Below the pieces are notes generated by a model. It did not search any database, was not told where the DNA came from, and saw nothing but the letters and a program-made list of their open reading frames with translations. A stretch of DNA of 64,000 nt. Source: Pseudomonas poae (GTDB lineage Bacteria > Pseudomonadota > Gammaproteobacteria > Pseudomonadales > Pseudomonadaceae). The position numbers and the translations under genes were made by a program. The stretch spans positions 62,001 to 126,000 of the forward strand of contig NZ_JYLI01000015.1 in NCBI RefSeq assembly GCF_001439785.1, given 5' to 3'. Positions 8,844 through 17,379 of this stretch are shown here, piece after piece (position 1 is the first letter of the stretch; the number at the start of each line of letters is the position of its first letter).

Positions 8844-10259
8844 TCAATGGGCGATGTTTTCCAGTGCCAGGTTGCGGGTACGCGGCCCGAACCAGCTGAT
8901 GGTGATCATCACGATCAGCATGCTGCTGGCGATAAATGCCAGCACTCCCGGCGTGCCCAGCTGTTCAAGGATAAAACCGATCAACAGGCTGCTGAACACC
9001 GTCGACAAACGGCTGAACGAATAGCAGAAGCCGACCGCCCGCGCGCGAATATTGGTCGGGAACAGTTCGGCCTGATAGGAGTGATAGCTGTAGCTCAGCC
9101 AGGCGTTGCAGAAGGTGATCATCACGCCGCAAAAGATCAGCCCCACCGCGGTGGTCTGCAAAGCGAACAGGCTGCCGAAGATCATCGCGCCCATGGCCGA
9201 TCCGACGATCTGCCACTTGTTTTCAAAGCGGTTGGCCACCTTCACGAACAGCAGCGGCGCCAGCGGGTAGGCGAGGGTGATGACGAACGCGTACAGCAAA
9301 CTGTGGGTCACACTGACGCCCTGGCCCGACAGCAGCGCCGGCAGCCAGTTGCCAAAACCGAAGAACCCGATGGCCTGGAACACATGAAACACGATCAGCA
9401 TCAGCGCGCGGCGGCGATAGGGCGGTTGCCAGATATCGGCGAACCGGCCATTGCCCTGCACACTGACCGCCTCCGGTTGCGGTTCATCCAGCGGTTTACC
9501 GTGATCCTTGCGGCAGCGTGCTTCAAGGGTGTCCATGATGGCGCCGGCTTCGTCGAAACGACCTTGCTGCGCCAGCCAGCGCGGCGACTCCGGCAAGCGC
9601 TTGCGCAGTTGCCAGATAAACAGCGCAAACACCGCACTACTCAGCACCACCCAGCGCCACCCGGCAATGCCGAACGGCGCCTGGGGCACCAGCCACCACG
9701 ACATCAGCGCCACGGTCGGCACCGACAGGAACTGGATGAAAAACGCAAAGGCAAACGCCGAGCTGCGCATGCGCTTGGGCACCAGCTCCGAGAGGTAGGC
9801 GTCGATGGTCACCAGCTCGATTCCCAGGCCGATGCCCACCAGAAAGCGCATGCAGATGATGCCCAGAGCGGAGGTCTGCAGGCCCATCAACACCGTGGCG
9901 ACGGTGTACCAGACCAGCGCGAAGGTAAAGATCGCGCGGCGCCCGAAGCGGTCGGCGATGGGGCTGAGCAGGCTGGCGCCGAAAAACAGGCCGAGAAAGG
10001 TCGCCGCAGCGAAGGCGGCCTGGTCGGAGAAACCGAACACGCCTTCACTGCCGATGTGGAACAGCCCGGCGCTGATCAGGCCCGGGCTGATGTAGGCGGT
10101 CTGGAACAGGTCATACAACTCGAAAAAGCCGCCAATCGACAGCAACGCCACCAGGCGCCAGATAGTCGCAACGGGAGGAAGGCGGTCGATGCGCGCACTG
10201 ATATGGGCGGCCCGGACCGGATCGATGCTATCGGTAGCAGAGGCGGTGAGTGTCGACAT
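8844..10259 (-). CDS. MFS transporter
   Basis: A 471-residue major facilitator superfamily transporter with about twelve hydrophobic segments. The TM2-TM3 loop motif ADRFGRRAIF (about 123-132) is the classic MFS signature, and the sequence FFELYDLFQTAYISPGL in TM1 plus the long central loop (about 230-280) place it near the sugar/organic-acid porter groups. The substrate cannot be read from sequence. It is monocistronic now, but a gene remnant lies just upstream on the same strand, so it may once have had an operon partner. Confidence 0.88.
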   Translation of the reverse strand: MSTLTASATDSIDPVRAAHISARIDRLPPVATIWRLVALLSIGGFFELYDLFQTAYISPGLISAGLFHIGSEGVFGFSDQAAFAAATFLGLFFGASLLSPIADRFGRRAIFTFALVWYTVATVLMGLQTSALGIICMRFLVGIGLGIELVTIDAYLSELVPKRMRSSAFAFAFFIQFLSVPTVALMSWWLVPQAPFGIAGWRWVVLSSAVFALFIWQLRKRLPESPRWLAQQGRFDEAGAIMDTLEARCRKDHGKPLDEPQPEAVSVQGNGRFADIWQPPYRRRALMLIVFHVFQAIGFFGFGNWLPALLSGQGVSVTHSLLYAFVITLAYPLAPLLFVKVANRFENKWQIVGSAMGAMIFGSLFALQTTAVGLIFCGVMITFCNAWLSYSYHSYQAELFPTNIRARAVGFCYSFSRLSTVFSSLLIGFILEQLGTPGVLAFIASSMLIVMITISWFGPRTRNLALENIAH

Positions 10260-10348
10260 GAGAGACCTTCTGGTCAGCAGTAAGGAATAGCGTTCAGCGT
10301 CAAGCTAAACACATTTGCTTACAGCTTAACGCGTGCCGCTCTGTTTTT

Positions 10349-10462
10349 TCAGTTGTGACCTTCCAGAGCAAAGGTGTGGAAGCCCGCGTGCTGGGACAGC
10401 CTCTCCCACAGCACGCCGTGGTCGTCGATCATCACCGGTACCTGCGCATTGGAATTCCGGGC
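10349..10462 (-). pseudogene. 3' end of a lost gene, truncated by a repeat element
   Basis: Read on the minus strand, this stretch encodes a natural-looking C-terminus, VPVMIDDHGVLWERLSQHAG followed by FHTFALEGHN and a stop, with codon choice like the neighbouring genes. There is no start codon; upstream the frame runs into the 134-base repeat at 10481-10615. It looks like the tail of a gene whose body was removed. The parent family is not recognised. Confidence 0.45.
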
Positions 10463-10480
10463 TCGCCCCGTCGGTAATTT

Positions 10481-10615
10481 GTGGCGAGCGGGCTTGCCCC
10501 GCGTTGGGGTGCGAAGCGCCCCCACTCCAGCAAAACGCGGTGTACCTGATACGGCTCAGCGCCTGGTTTTGGGGCTGCTGCGCAGCCCAACGCAGGACAA
10601 GCCTGCTCGCCACAG
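10481..10615. repeat. Complex REP-type element, ~135 bp (copy 1 of 3)
   Basis: Terminal inverted arms GTGGCGAGCGGGCTTG and CAAGCCTGCTCGCCAC flank two internal hairpins (TTGGGG...CCCCCA and GGGCTGCTGCGCAGCCC) and the stretch CAAAACGCGGTGTACCTGAT. Near-identical copies occur at 17163-17297 and, with a diverged centre, at 39804-39938. Confidence 0.85.
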
Positions 10616-10680
10616 GGAGTCTGCGCCTAACTGAACGGCGTTAGGGCTCGCCACAATAAGCATGAGTTGGGGCCGGCTTT

Positions 10681-10920
10681 TCAAGTGCGGGGCGTGTGTT
10701 GGTCCATCGCTTTGCCTACCAGCAAGACGCTCAGCTCACTTAATTGATGAATGGCGAGCGCTACATCGCGGTGTTTGCCGGTGAGGTTATCGGACAGGTC
10801 GAGCAGCAGGGTGCTGACGGAGCAAACGGTTTCGTAACTGTTGGTCAGCAGGGATTCAAGGGGAGTATCGGGTACAACGGTGAAGAGGGTGGTTGGCGTT
10901 TTTTCTATTGCTTTGATCAT
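10681..10920 (-). CDS. DUF6124 (formerly DUF3077)-like small protein
   Basis: A 79-residue protein starting MIKAIEKTPTTLFTV, preceded by CAGGATG. The pattern LFTVVPDTPLESLLTNSYET, then SVSTLLLDLSDNLTGKHRD, then AIHQLSELSVLLVGKAMD matches from memory the short Pseudomonas-specific DUF6124 family, which has no known function. It is shorter than usual because the N-terminal linker is minimal. Confidence 0.7.
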   Translation of the reverse strand: MIKAIEKTPTTLFTVVPDTPLESLLTNSYETVCSVSTLLLDLSDNLTGKHRDVALAIHQLSELSVLLVGKAMDQHTPRT

Positions 10921-11233
10921 TTGAGCATCCTGCAAATGAGCCGCCGTATCGCTAGTAAACAAGGGTGGCAGCTGTACGCAGGTTAGTAGACCGGTGGACA
11001 CTCAACGCCGGCGCACCCGAAGATGCCCTGCGCACAACCGCCATCGAACACAGATGAGGCTCATGCACTAGGAGTGGCCAGAAGTCAGGCTACTAAACCC
11101 GATCACCGAGAAATTCGGCGACCGACAAACCTTAGAGAGACCGACCTTGGCGCACAAGCCGGCGGATTCTGACGTAAGCGTAGGCAACGGAGCAAGACGC
11201 TTACCGCAATGTCAGTCTCTTCCTACGGACCTC
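10921..11233. other. Intergenic stretch without a supported gene
   Basis: No open frame with credible codon use is seen. A small inverted repeat GTAAGCGT (11174-11181) / ACGCTTAC (11197-11204) downstream of gntR might form a weak terminator-like hairpin, but no T-run follows. Confidence 0.5.
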
Positions 11234-12262
11234 CTACGTACTCTCCCTCACCTGCAACTCAAACCCCATATCCACCACCGGTTTGGCAATCCGGTTACCC
11301 GCCATGATCGTCAACAAATGCTCCGCTGCCCTTCGGCCAATGGCTTCGCGTGGCGTGCTGATGCTGCTCAGGCGCGGCACCATGAACGAGGACGCAGGCA
11401 AATCGTTGAACCCCAGCACCGCCACTCGCTCCGGCACCTGGATGCCGTGGCGCATGGCTTCGAGCAGTGCGCCGTGGGCCAGGTCGTCGTTGCCGAAGAA
11501 CACCGCGTCCACGTCGGGGTGCGCTGCCAGCAACTGCAGGAACAGTTCGCCACCCAGGCCCACGGAAGAGGGGCGCGGTGTCAGCACTTCCAGCGCCGGG
11601 TCGTACAGGCCAGCCTGTTGCAGGGCGCGGCGAAAACCTTCGCCGCGCAGCAGGGTGCGCTGGTCCAGCTGTGCGCCGATATAGGCCAGGCGTTTGCGCC
11701 CACGAGAGAGCAGGTGTGCGGCAGCCGTCTCGCCCGCCGCCAGTTGCGAGAACCCCACGCAGTTCACCCCCGCGTTGGGGTCCAAGTCCATCATGTATAC
11801 GCAAGGCACGTTGCTCGACTCGACCATTCTTCGCGCGCTTTCGGTGCGGTCAAAACCTGTCAGCAGCAGGCCACGCGGCTGGTAGGCCATGTAGTTGCGC
11901 AGCAGGTTTTCTTCTTCGTCGCGCGAGTAGTGGGAGTTGCCGATCAGCACTTCGAAGCCCTTGGGCCGCAGCACCTGGTGGATAGCCTCGAGGGTTTCGA
12001 TAAACAGAAGGTTGGACAACGACGGCACCAGCACCACCACTGAGTGGCTCTGGGCCGACGCCAGTGCGCGGGCGGCAGGGTTGACCACGTAGTTGAGCTC
12101 GGCGGCGGCCTGCCGCACTTTTTCGGCCAGTTCTGCGGCCACGCTGCTGATGCCGCGCAAGGCACGCGAGGCGGTGATCGGGCTGACGCCGGCCAGGCGG
12201 GCGACTTCGTTGAGGGTCGGGCGACCCGTGGTGCGCGTATTCTTATCGTTCTTGGAGGTCAT
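11234..12262 (-). CDS. gntR: LacI-family gluconate operon repressor
   Basis: A 342-residue LacI/GalR regulator. The N-terminal helix-turn-helix is clear (GRPTLNEVARLAGVSPITAS, then RALRG; about 13-37), followed by the hinge YVVNPAARALAS and a periplasmic-binding-type effector domain. It is divergent from gntK and gntP, and palindromes of the form GGTAGCGCTATC lie in front of its own gene, gntK and gntP, so it most likely represses all three and is released by gluconate or a 6-phospho derivative. The start at 12262 is chosen because it begins just before the HTH arm and matches the family length. Confidence 0.92.
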   Translation of the reverse strand: MTSKNDKNTRTTGRPTLNEVARLAGVSPITASRALRGISSVAAELAEKVRQAAAELNYVVNPAARALASAQSHSVVVLVPSLSNLLFIETLEAIHQVLRPKGFEVLIGNSHYSRDEEENLLRNYMAYQPRGLLLTGFDRTESARRMVESSNVPCVYMMDLDPNAGVNCVGFSQLAAGETAAAHLLSRGRKRLAYIGAQLDQRTLLRGEGFRRALQQAGLYDPALEVLTPRPSSVGLGGELFLQLLAAHPDVDAVFFGNDDLAHGALLEAMRHGIQVPERVAVLGFNDLPASSFMVPRLSSISTPREAIGRRAAEHLLTIMAGNRIAKPVVDMGFELQVREST

Positions 12263-12294
12263 CAGGCGGCTTGCCAAACAAAAATCGAGGCACT

Positions 12295-12311
12295 AAGGTA
12301 GCGCTGTCTCC
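12295..12311. promoter_or_regulatory. Candidate GntR operator in front of gntR
   Basis: AAGGTAGCGCTGTCTCC is one mismatch away from the palindrome core GGTAGCGCTATC found in front of gntK, and lies 33 bases before the gntR start, fitting autorepression. Confidence 0.7.
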
Positions 12312-12458
12312 AAAGGGCTGCAAATGAAGAACTTAGGGTTGCCTGATCCGGTTCAGTTCGTGAAGCAAGCCAGTTGGAACGGATGCACGCGTCACTCCAT
12401 AAAAGAAGACAAGACGGCGCGGGAAAAGCCTGTTTTTGCACTAACCTTACGGCGTGCA

Positions 12459-12475
12459 AAGGTAGCGCTATCTGC
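12459..12475. promoter_or_regulatory. Candidate GntR operator in front of gntK
   Basis: AAGGTAGCGCTATCTGC contains the LacI-type palindrome around the central GC step; it lies 16 bases before the gntK start. Confidence 0.75.
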
Positions 12476-12490
12476 GTCCTGAGGTGTTTC

Positions 12491-13024
12491 ATGAGTCAAC
12501 CTGTTACCGCCCTGGTCATCATGGGTGTTTCCGGCTGTGGCAAGTCCAGTGTCAGCGAGGCCCTGTGCCGCCTGAACGGCGCCACCGCCATCGAAGGCGA
12601 CAGCTTTCACCCTGCCGCGAACATCGAAAAGATGAGCGCCGGCCACCCCCTCAACGACGACGACCGCGCCGGCTGGCTCGACATCCTCTGTGATGAACTG
12701 CGCCGTTCGCTCGAGGCCGGCGAGCATCCCGTGCTCACCTGTTCGGCCCTCAAGAAAAAATACCGCGACCACCTGCGCGAAGCCGCGCCGGGCCTGGGTT
12801 TCGTGTTTCTGGAGCTGACCCGTGCAGTGGCCGCCGACCGCGTGTCCCATCGCCCCGGTCATTTCATGCCGGCCAGCCTGATCGACAGCCAGTTCGCCAC
12901 CCTTGAATCGCCCAAAGGCGAGCCGCTGACCCTGGCCCTCAACGCCAGCGAAGACAGCGTCGAGGACTTGGCCGAGCAAACCAATGCCTGGTGGCTCAAG
13001 CACGGTTTTGAACCTACTCAGTGA
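12491..13024 (+). CDS. gntK: Gluconokinase
   Basis: A 177-residue gluconate kinase that phosphorylates gluconate to 6-phosphogluconate for the Entner-Doudoroff pathway. The P-loop GVSGCGKSSVSEAL is at about 12-25, followed by the family motif EGDSFHPAANIEKMSAGHPL (about 37-56), DDDRAGWL, TCSALKKKYRD and the lid arginines of SHRPGHFMP. The start MSQPVTALVIMG follows GAGGTG and an operator, so upstream in-frame Mets are not used. It is co-directional with the permease 85 bases downstream. Confidence 0.95.
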   Translation: MSQPVTALVIMGVSGCGKSSVSEALCRLNGATAIEGDSFHPAANIEKMSAGHPLNDDDRAGWLDILCDELRRSLEAGEHPVLTCSALKKKYRDHLREAAPGLGFVFLELTRAVAADRVSHRPGHFMPASLIDSQFATLESPKGEPLTLALNASEDSVEDLAEQTNAWWLKHGFEPTQ

Positions 13025-13039
13025 TTTTTTGCCGGAAGA

Positions 13040-13051
13040 GATAGCGCTATC
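13040..13051. promoter_or_regulatory. Perfect GntR operator between gntK and gntP
   Basis: GATAGCGCTATC is a perfect 12-bp palindrome. It is embedded in a wider inverted repeat TGCCGG (13030-13035) / CCGGCA (13054-13059), so it could act both as the gntP operator and as a weak hairpin after gntK. Confidence 0.8.
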
Positions 13052-13109
13052 CCCGGCAGAAAATTAAACACCCGCTTCAATAACAACAACAAACAGGAGA
13101 GACCCCCCC

Positions 13110-14462
13110 ATGTTTGGCATGTCCCACGAGTCCTACCTGCTGCTCGATGCAGTGGTCACTATCATCGGGTTGATCGTGCTGATCACCCAATTCAAGGTGC
13201 ACCCGTTCATTGCACTGATCATTGCGGCCGGCTTTCTCGGCCTGACCTCGGGCATGCCCGTGGACAAGATCATCAAGGCCTTCCAGGACGGTTTCGGCGG
13301 GGTGCTCGGCTTTGTCGGCATCATCCTTGCGCTGGGCACCATGCTCGGCAAGATGATGGCCGAATCCGGCGGCGCCGATCAGATCGCCCAGACCCTGATC
13401 CGCGCCTTCGGCAAGGAGAAGGTGCAATGGGCAATGATGTTCGCCGCGTTCCTGGTGGGCATCCCGCTGTTTTTCGAGATCGGCTTTGTGCTGCTGATCC
13501 CGCTGGTCTTCATTGTCGCGCGGCGCACCGGTGTGTCGCTGATCAAGATCGGTATCCCGCTGCTCGCCGGCCTCTCGGCGGTGCACGGCCTGGTGCCTCC
13601 GCACCCCGGCCCGCTGCTGGCCATTGGCGTGTTCGGTGCGGACATCGGCAAGACCATCCTGTACGGCCTGATCGTCGCGCTGCCAACGGCCATCATCGCC
13701 GGGCCGATCTTCGGTACGTTCATTTCCAAATACATTCCGGGCAACCCGTCCCAGGAACTGGTGGACCAACTGGCCCGCGAGCCGGAAGCGAAAGCCCTGC
13801 CGAGCTTTGGCATCACGCTGGTCACTGTACTGCTGCCGGTGTTCCTGATGCTGCTCAAGACCTTCGCCGACATTGGCTTGCCGGACGGCCACGTGGTGCG
13901 CAACTGGATGGACATGATCGGTCACCCGATCACCGCGCTGTTGCTGGCGTTGCTGCTGTCGCTGTACACCTTTGGCCATCGCCAGGGCATCCACGCCAAA
14001 CAGATCCTCAAGCTGCTCGACGCCAGCCTTGCACCGACCGCCGCGATCATCCTGATCATCGGCGCCGGCGGCGGCTTCAAACAGATGCTGGTGACCAGCG
14101 GCGTGGGCGATGTGATCGGTCATATGGCGGTGAGCGCGCAGATCAACCCGATCCTGCTGGCGTGGCTAGTGGCGGCGGTGATTCGTGTGGCCACAGGTTC
14201 TGCGACCGTGGCGACCATTACTGGCGCGGGCATCGTGGTGCCGGTGGTGGGCATGATCCCCGGGGTCAACCGTGAACTGCTGGTGTTGGCAACGGGGGCG
14301 GGTTCGTTGATTTTGTCTCACGTCAACGATGCGGGGTTCTGGCTGGTCAAGCAGTACTTCAACATGACCGTGGTCGAGACGTTCAAGACCTGGACGGCGA
14401 TGGAGACCATCCTCTCGGTGGTGGCGTTGATCTTCATCATGTTGCTGTCGCTGGTGGTGTAA
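13110..14462 (+). CDS. gntP: Gluconate:H+ symporter
   Basis: A 450-residue GntP-family permease with about twelve hydrophobic segments, importing gluconate for GntK. Family stretches include KVHPFIALIIAAGFLGLTSG near the N-terminus, GIPLFFEIGFVLLIPLVF, GVSLIKIGIPLLAGLSAVHG-LVPPHPGPL (about 146-172) and GSATVATITGAGIV. AACAGGAGA precedes the ATG. It is called gnuT or gntP in different pseudomonads. Control by GntR is inferred from the perfect operator 60 bases upstream. Confidence 0.94.
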   Translation: MFGMSHESYLLLDAVVTIIGLIVLITQFKVHPFIALIIAAGFLGLTSGMPVDKIIKAFQDGFGGVLGFVGIILALGTMLGKMMAESGGADQIAQTLIRAFGKEKVQWAMMFAAFLVGIPLFFEIGFVLLIPLVFIVARRTGVSLIKIGIPLLAGLSAVHGLVPPHPGPLLAIGVFGADIGKTILYGLIVALPTAIIAGPIFGTFISKYIPGNPSQELVDQLAREPEAKALPSFGITLVTVLLPVFLMLLKTFADIGLPDGHVVRNWMDMIGHPITALLLALLLSLYTFGHRQGIHAKQILKLLDASLAPTAAIILIIGAGGGFKQMLVTSGVGDVIGHMAVSAQINPILLAWLVAAVIRVATGSATVATITGAGIVVPVVGMIPGVNRELLVLATGAGSLILSHVNDAGFWLVKQYFNMTVVETFKTWTAMETILSVVALIFIMLLSLVV

Positions 14463-14498
14463 GCCACACCGCAAAACAACGGTGTGAACCCAATCCAA

Positions 14499-14587
14499 TG
14501 TGGGAGGGGGCTTGCTCCCGATGTCAGAGTGTCAGTCACTGCATCTGGTGACTGACCCATCGCCATCGGGAGCAAGCCCCCTTCCAC
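14499..14587. repeat. REPIN
   Basis: Inverted REP arms (ATGTGGGAGGGGGCTTGCTC and GGGAGCAAGCCCCCTTCCAC) with a spacer containing GTCAGTCAC/GTGACTGAC. It lies between the convergent gntP and alaC genes and may serve as their shared 3' structure. Confidence 0.85.
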
Positions 14588-14606
14588 AGTTGTTACAGCA
14601 TTGAAT

Positions 14607-15818
14607 TCAGGCCTTGGTAACCAACCCCTCCGCCCGGAACATCCCGCGAATCCCGCGCACCGCCTGACGGATCCGGTCCTGGTTCTCGATCAGCGCAAAG
14701 CGCACATGGTCATCGCCATACTCGCCAAAGCCGATGCCCGGCGAAACGCACACCTTGGCCTCCAGCAGCAGTTTCTTGGCAAATTCCAGCGAGCCCATGG
14801 CGGCGTACGCTTCGGGGATCTTCGCCCACACGTACATCGATGCCTTGGGATTCTCGACCATCCAGCCCAGTTCGTGCAGGCCCTTGACCAGCACATTGCG
14901 GCGCTGGCGGTACTGCTCGGCGATGTCCTTCACGCACTGCTGGTCGCCTTCGAGCGCGGCAATCGCCGCCACTTGCAGCGGGGTGAAGGTGCCGTAGTCG
15001 TGGTAACTCTTGATCCGCGCCAGGGCGTTGACCAGTTCCGGATTGCCCACCATGAAACCGATGCGCCAGCCGGCCATGTTGTAGCTCTTGGACAGGGTGA
15101 AAAACTCCACCGCAATGTCCTTGGCGCCGGGCACCTGCATGATCGACGGGGCTTTCCAGCCGTCGTAGACGATATCGGCGTAGGCCAGGTCATGCACCAC
15201 CAGCACGTCGTATTGCTTGGCCAGGGCGATCACCCGTTCGAAGAAGTCCAGCTCCACGCATTGCGCGGTCGGGTTGGACGGAAAGCCGAGGATCATCATT
15301 TTCGGCTTGGGGATCGAGCCACGGATTGCCCGCTCCAGCTCGTCGAAAAAATCCACGCCCGGAATCAGTGGCACCGAACGCACCTGGGCGCCGGCAATCA
15401 CGGCACCGTAGATGTGAATCGGGTAGCTCGGGTTGGGCACCAGTACGGTGTCGCCCTGATCCAGGGTGGCCAGCATCAGGTGCGCCAGCCCCTCCTTGGA
15501 GCCGATGGTGACGATGGCTTCCGACTCGGGGTCGATGTCCACTTCATAGCGGTCTTTGTACCAGCGCGAAATCGCCCGGCGCAGGCGCGGAATACCTTTG
15601 GAAGTGGAGTAGCCGTGGGTGTCTTCACGCTGGGCGACGGTGACCATTTTTTCCACGATGTGCGGTGGAGTGGGGCCGTCGGGATTACCCATGCTCAAGT
15701 CGATGATGTCTTCGCCGCGCCGACGCGCAGCCATCTTCAGCTCGGCAGTGATATTGAACACGTAAGGGGGGAGTCGATCGATGCGCGCAAAGCGGCGCGG
15801 CAAACCTTGGTCGGCCAT
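14607..15818 (-). CDS. alaC: AlaC-like PLP-dependent alanine aminotransferase
   Basis: A 403-residue fold-type I aminotransferase of the AlaC (YfdZ) group, which interconverts alanine and 2-oxoglutarate with pyruvate and glutamate. The PLP lysine is in TLSKSYNMAGWRIGFMVGN (about 234-252); upstream are YSTSKGIPRLRRAISRWYKD and the PNPSYPIHIYGAV stretch, and the PLP ring-contact region is VVHDLAYADIVYDG. GAGGCA precedes the ATG. It is transcribed alone. Substrate preference is inferred from the family. Confidence 0.88.
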   Translation of the reverse strand: MADQGLPRRFARIDRLPPYVFNITAELKMAARRRGEDIIDLSMGNPDGPTPPHIVEKMVTVAQREDTHGYSTSKGIPRLRRAISRWYKDRYEVDIDPESEAIVTIGSKEGLAHLMLATLDQGDTVLVPNPSYPIHIYGAVIAGAQVRSVPLIPGVDFFDELERAIRGSIPKPKMMILGFPSNPTAQCVELDFFERVIALAKQYDVLVVHDLAYADIVYDGWKAPSIMQVPGAKDIAVEFFTLSKSYNMAGWRIGFMVGNPELVNALARIKSYHDYGTFTPLQVAAIAALEGDQQCVKDIAEQYRQRRNVLVKGLHELGWMVENPKASMYVWAKIPEAYAAMGSLEFAKKLLLEAKVCVSPGIGFGEYGDDHVRFALIENQDRIRQAVRGIRGMFRAEGLVTKA

Positions 15819-16011
15819 TGTTGCCTCGAAGTACGTAAGCGCCCGGAACCGTCCGAGCGACGTTGGCCACTGCGGTGGCCTGCGACAGACGATACGGTCG
15901 ATGATGGCCAGTTGTCCATACGCGTGGGAAAAAATTCTGCATGGAGTAGGGCGCCGATATGCCCCTATACTCGACGCGGGTTTGTTCCCTCATAAGAAGG
16001 AGACTGTTCGT

Positions 16012-16494
16012 ATGGATCAGCAGACAAGACAACCGTTGGAGCCACGCATGGAGGCGGGCAGGGCCATGGTGATTGCAGGCGTCAAGGGCCGTTATTCAAA
16101 AGCTACCGTCGGCGATATTCCCCGCCTGTGGGAGTTGTTCGACACCTGCATCAAGGACATCAAACAGCGCGTCGGTGGGGTGACCTATGGGGTTTGCCAT
16201 AACCCCAAACAGGATGAGTTCGACTACCTGGCGGGCGTCGAAGTCCCGTCCCGAAGCGACGTGCCGGGCAACTTCGAATCCATCGACATCGCCCCGCTCA
16301 ACTACGCCGTGTTCACCCATCACGGGCCGGTGCAGGCGATGGAGCAGACCTTCGAGCGCATCATGTTCGAATGGCTGCCGCACTCGGGCTACAAGGTTGT
16401 GGGGGCCAATTTCGAGCGCTACAGCGCGGACTTTGACGGGCGCAAGGGCACCGGCACGGTGGAGATCTGGTTGCCGGTTGGGCAGAAGGCCTGA
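16012..16494 (+). CDS. GyrI-like / AraC effector-binding-domain protein
   Basis: A 160-residue stand-alone GyrI-like small-molecule-binding protein (the effector domain found in AraC/BmrR-type regulators, SOUL/GyrI superfamily). Diagnostic features are the N-terminal strand RMEAGRAMVIAGVKGRYS, the middle VTYGVCHNPK...FDYLAGVEV, and the C-terminal Y-x-VFTHHGPVQAMEQTF and KGTGTVEIWLPV. No DNA-binding domain is present. AGAAGGAGA before ATG at 16012 fixes the start. Ligand and role are unknown. Confidence 0.85.
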   Translation: MDQQTRQPLEPRMEAGRAMVIAGVKGRYSKATVGDIPRLWELFDTCIKDIKQRVGGVTYGVCHNPKQDEFDYLAGVEVPSRSDVPGNFESIDIAPLNYAVFTHHGPVQAMEQTFERIMFEWLPHSGYKVVGANFERYSADFDGRKGTGTVEIWLPVGQKA

Positions 16495-16507
16495 GCCAGC
16501 AGCCGAC

Positions 16508-16553
16508 GTCACGTAAACATGACATTCGTCTCTGAACGTCATGTTTACGTGAC
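16508..16553. other. Perfect 16-bp inverted repeat between convergent genes
   Basis: GTCACGTAAACATGAC (16508-16523) and its exact complement GTCATGTTTACGTGAC (16538-16553) flank a 14-base loop. It lies 14 bases after the GyrI-like stop and 12 bases beyond the GNAT stop. It could be a transcript-end hairpin for both genes, although there is no T-run. Confidence 0.7.
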
Positions 16554-16564
16554 ATTTACCGTCA

Positions 16565-17053
16565 TCAATCAAACGCTCGGCGCAACCTGCGCTCATACCC
16601 GATCCGCCCTTTGTACGCCTCCCCGCTGTCGACCCAACCCGCCCGCAGGTACAGGCCCATTGCGGCCGCGTTGTCACTGTCCACCGATAATTCAAGCGCC
16701 TTTATCTGCGGCCAGGTTTCAATGGCCACGGCGGGCAGCGCCAGCAGGCAAGCCTTGCCAAACCCTCGCCCTTGCTGGCGCCGGTCCACCTGCAACGCGT
16801 GCAGGGTCGCGCTGTGCTCGTCAGCCCAGTGGGGCAGGCAGGGCGGGCGCTTGAGCAGCAGGAAGGCGACCGGAATCTCATCGGCCAGCAGGGCAAAGCC
16901 CTTCACGCCAGGGCTGGGTTTGGCGAGCAGTGTATTGAGGGCGCAGTACATGTCGCCGGAAAACGGCAGTTGCTCGGGGTGAACTTCGATGGCGCTCAGT
17001 TGCTGTTGTTGAACAGCGCTCAGCGCTTCGTAGGAAACAAGGCGGGTTTGCAT
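16565..17053 (-). CDS. GNAT family N-acetyltransferase
   Basis: A 162-residue GNAT enzyme. The acetyl-CoA loop is HALQVDRRQQGRGFGKACLL (about 94-113), with ALELSVDSDNAAAMGLYLRAGW (about 127-148) as motif B. The start MQTRLVSYEALSAV is chosen because longer frames run into the 135-bp repeat upstream. Substrate unknown; convergent with the GyrI-like gene across a 16-bp inverted repeat. Confidence 0.85.
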   Translation of the reverse strand: MQTRLVSYEALSAVQQQQLSAIEVHPEQLPFSGDMYCALNTLLAKPSPGVKGFALLADEIPVAFLLLKRPPCLPHWADEHSATLHALQVDRRQQGRGFGKACLLALPAVAIETWPQIKALELSVDSDNAAAMGLYLRAGWVDSGEAYKGRIGYERRLRRAFD

Positions 17054-17162
17054 AGGGAAAACCGAACGGCGCAGTGGAGAAAGCAGTTTAACGCCTTCCC
17101 TGATCACCCAGACAACGAAGATCGCTTCAGGCATCCCACGCCCTGTGGCAAGTGGGCTTGTT

Positions 17163-17297
17163 GTGGCGAGCGGGCTTGCCCCGCGTTGGGGTGCGAAGCA
17201 CCCCCAACCCAGCAAAACGCGGTATACCTGATACGGCTCAGCGCCTGGTTTTGAGGCTGCTGCGCAGCCCAACGCAGGACAAGCCTGCTCGCCACAG
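17163..17297. repeat. Complex REP-type element, ~135 bp (copy 2 of 3)
   Basis: Almost identical to the element at 10481-10615, with only scattered substitutions (for example GCACCCCCAACCC for GCGCCCCCACTCC). It is followed by degenerate half-arms ACAAACCTGCTCGCCACA and CAAGCCTGCTGGTCACA up to about 17370, showing partial duplication. The 17054-17379 gap holds no gene. Confidence 0.85.
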
Positions 17298-17379
17298 GGA
17301 ATCTGCGCTTTAACTGAACGGCATTAGGACAAACCTGCTCGCCACAACCACAACAAGCCTGCTGGTCACACGCAAGCGC

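Noticed and set aside
8637..10283. 548-codon open frame antisense to the MFS transporter
   Set aside because: Extremely Gln/Arg/His-rich, no domain; the MFS gene with conserved motifs occupies the other strand.
10326..10613. 95-codon frame spanning the complex repeat and gene remnant
   Set aside because: Its N-terminal part is a translation of the repeat, seen again at 17104-17295; not a gene.
11174..11204. Inverted repeat GTAAGCGT/ACGCTTAC as a gntR terminator
   Set aside because: Short stem, 15-base loop and no T-run; kept only as a note.
14601..15995. 464-codon open frame antisense to alaC
   Set aside because: Shadow of the aminotransferase; no motif.
16565..17272. Longer 235-codon version of the GNAT gene
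   Set aside because: The first ~73 codons come from the complex REP element; the family N-terminus begins at 17053.
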